64,000 nucleotides of DNA, from contig CM000694.1 of NCBI GenBank assembly GCA_000149225.2, positions 1,116,001 through 1,180,000 on the forward strand, given 5' to 3'. A program made the translations under genes and the position numbers. The first letter of the stretch is position 1. Every line of letters begins with the position of its first letter. Shown in pieces: positions 62,377 to 64,000 of the stretch. This DNA is from Lachancea kluyveri NRRL Y-12651. Lineage: Eukaryota; Ascomycota; Saccharomycetes; Saccharomycetales; Saccharomycetaceae. The notes below the pieces were generated by a model, which worked only from the letters and a program-made list of their open reading frames with translations, had not been told where the DNA came from and made no database searches.

Positions 62377-64000
62377 TTATTGTGGAGCACCTTCTTTTAA
62401 AGTGGACCTACCTGCTCTTAGTAATTCGTCACACAACAGTAAGTTACTAGCGATACCAGTGGCACCGGCAATGGCATTTCTGATGACACGGTAGGAGTCC
62501 CAAATACCTTCAATCGTTGGGTCACAAGAATCACCAACGTTCAGATCAACACCGACTATTCTACCTTCTTCTTCAACAAGCTCATCTTGACACAGAGCCA
62601 ACACATCCAACGCATCATAACCTGAATTTTTAACTAAAGTCTTTGGAATTACTAGTAAAGCTTCAGCAAATGCTTCGATACCAGTCTTGGTTTTACCCTT
62701 AGCGCCCAACTTGTTCATGTTACATTTATTCAAATAGTTAGACGCGGAAATGAAGAATGCACCAGCACCAGGAACAACGGATTTGTCCCTTAAAACGTTG
62801 GCGACAGCCCTCAAACCATCTCTAACGGCATCTTTAGTTTGGTTCAAGGCATGGTAAGTGGCACCCTTGATTAGAATGGTGCAAGATTTTGGATCTCTGT
62901 TTTCAGTCACATAGGTGAACTTTTCTTCACCAATCGTTTCCTGGTAGACTAAGCCAGAGTAACCTAAGATGGATGGGGACAAGTCATCTACTGAATTTTG
63001 TGCTTCACCACCAGTAACTAGCTGTAATCTTTCCATGTTACGTCTTTTTGCTCTTCTCAGCGCTAGAATTCCGTGTTTGGCGAAAACGTCTAACGACATA
63101 GGATCGATACCCTTTTGGTTAATTATAACGAAACCTTTGTTTGAATCCAAACCACAAACTTCATTCTTTAAATCGATAATCTTCTTCAATTTTTCGTCAA
63201 CAAACTTCCTTTCACTAGCGGCCAACTTGTCTCTCTGGTCGGCAGAACTGTAGAAGAAACCGGAGTTGACCTCAGTTTTTTCGTATTCCAGAGAAACGTT
63301 TAAGATGAGAACATAAGCGTTTTCGATTCTGGTTGGCATATCTGGGTGTCTACCACCATGATCCAAAACCAACCCTTTTACGAAAGATGTATCTTTAGCA
63401 GACAAATGTTGCATCTGCATGATTTCGACCATATGAAGATCCAAAGACTTATTTTCTGGGTTCTGAACACTCAGAACGGCATCGGTAACTATAGGGCATA
63501 ACACCTCGGATAGCTCTGAGGTAACTTTAGTGGATAGAGAACTTCTTGCAACTTGCAATAAGAATTCACGGTCCAAATCCTCTTCACTTTTAGCAATCTT
63601 AAATTCATCCAAAAACTTCATGGTTTCCTTACGTGCAATTTCAAACCCATCCGTAATAATTCTTGGATGAACACCTTCTTGAATGAATCTGTAGGCCTGT
63701 TTTAGCAGCTCGCCGACAAGGCAGACCACGGTAGTAGTGCCATCGCCGGTAATTTCGTCTTGGGCAGCTGCTGCACGCGCAATCATTACTGCGGTTGGGG
63801 ATTGGATTTGCATTTCAGTCAATAGGACTTTACCATCCTTGGTCAATTTGATGTTACCAGCACCATCGACCAACATCTTCAAGGTACCTTTTGGACCTAA
63901 GTTGGTCTCAAGAACAGATTGTAAACCTTCTGCGGAGGAGACGTTGACTTTCAAAGCGGCATCTCTTCTCAATGATTCTGCCTTTGGATTCAATAATTGA
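62377..64000 (-). CDS. CCT6: TRiC/CCT chaperonin subunit zeta, 5' end outside the window
   Basis: Subunit 6 of the cytosolic chaperonin. The visible part starts QLLNPKAES, where S. cerevisiae Cct6 (YDR188W, about 546 residues) reads [12 protein letters not shown]; the true ATG is therefore a few codons past base 64000, and the reading that starts at TTG (63993) is not a real start. Motifs are [11 protein letters not shown] and GDGTTTVVC near the N-terminus and VVPGAGAF before the C-terminal region. The C-terminal end is APQ. Confidence 0.96.
   Translation of the reverse strand, partial: QLLNPKAESLRRDAALKVNVSSAEGLQSVLETNLGPKGTLKMLVDGAGNIKLTKDGKVLLTEMQIQSPTAVMIARAAAAQDEITGDGTTTVVCLVGELLKQAYRFIQEGVHPRIITDGFEIARKETMKFLDEFKIAKSEEDLDREFLLQVARSSLSTKVTSELSEVLCPIVTDAVLSVQNPENKSLDLHMVEIMQMQHLSAKDTSFVKGLVLDHGGRHPDMPTRIENAYVLILNVSLEYEKTEVNSGFFYSSADQRDKLAASERKFVDEKLKKIIDLKNEVCGLDSNKGFVIINQKGIDPMSLDVFAKHGILALRRAKRRNMERLQLVTGGEAQNSVDDLSPSILGYSGLVYQETIGEEKFTYVTENRDPKSCTILIKGATYHALNQTKDAVRDGLRAVANVLRDKSVVPGAGAFFISASNYLNKCNMNKLGAKGKTKTGIEAFAEALLVIPKTLVKNSGYDALDVLALCQDELVEEEGRIVGVDLNVGDSCDPTIEGIWDSYRVIRNAIAGATGIASNLLLCDELLRAGRSTLKEGAPQ

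Noticed and set aside
63991-63993. TTG start for CCT6
   Set aside because: The frame stays open to the window edge with conserved residues (QLL), so the true start lies outside.

Overview
The window is nuclear DNA of a budding yeast (Saccharomycetaceae). It has dense intron-poor genes with short intergenic gaps and ATG starts. It also has a tRNA-Ile(UAU) gene with an intron, Ty1/copia-type solo LTRs and near full-length matches to Saccharomyces cerevisiae proteins. The gene order alternates between two S. cerevisiae blocks, chromosome IV (YDR188 to YDR214) and chromosome XII (YLR228 to YLR243). Duplicate pairs of S. cerevisiae (UPC2/ECM22, EBS1/EST1, VPS64/FAR10) appear as single genes. This is the expected ancestral arrangement of a lineage that split off before the whole-genome duplication. 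A Torulaspora- or Zygosaccharomyces-like yeast fits best, but the sequence alone does not fix the genus.

Layout. 1-6 kb: a HAD-IIA phosphatase-like gene, AHA1 with a heat-shock element, and the sterol regulator UPC2/ECM22. 6-12 kb: chaperonin TCP1 (CCT1), a 1-kb gap, CDC42 and GCD6 (eIF2B epsilon), all on the minus strand. 12-14 kb: tRNA-Ile(UAU) with a 97-nt intron, two Ty1-like solo LTRs in opposite orientation upstream of it (each with its own 5-bp target duplication), and a small CYSTM-type gene. 14-24 kb: MSS4, an ENA-type Na+ ATPase, BNA5 and UME6. 24-36 kb: EBS1/EST1, TOP3, MSC2, THI7, COQ4 and RAV2. 36-45 kb: SPC19, VPS64/FAR10, LIP2, RKM2, CBS2, CAB5 and REF2. 45-53 kb: MSS116, VPS34 and CSC1. 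53-64 kb: ARV1, NUP42, GPN3, HST4, RVB1, SLY1 and CCT6, which runs off the right edge.

The genes are mostly housekeeping and do not form one pathway. Themes are chaperones (two CCT subunits, AHA1), membrane lipid and trafficking control (UPC2, MSS4, VPS34, ARV1, SLY1, RAV2), cofactor biosynthesis (BNA5, LIP2, CAB5, COQ4, THI7) and mitochondrial expression (MSS116, CBS2). No operon-like or defence system is seen. The most informative departures from S. cerevisiae are a spliceosomal intron in SLY1, a CCCH zinc finger at the N-terminus of NUP42, and Ty1-like LTRs in a non-Saccharomyces gene order. Several starts were set here by homology: CSC1 at 50638, ARV1 at 53960, RVB1 at 58638, and SLY1 at 62151 with a spliced exon 1.
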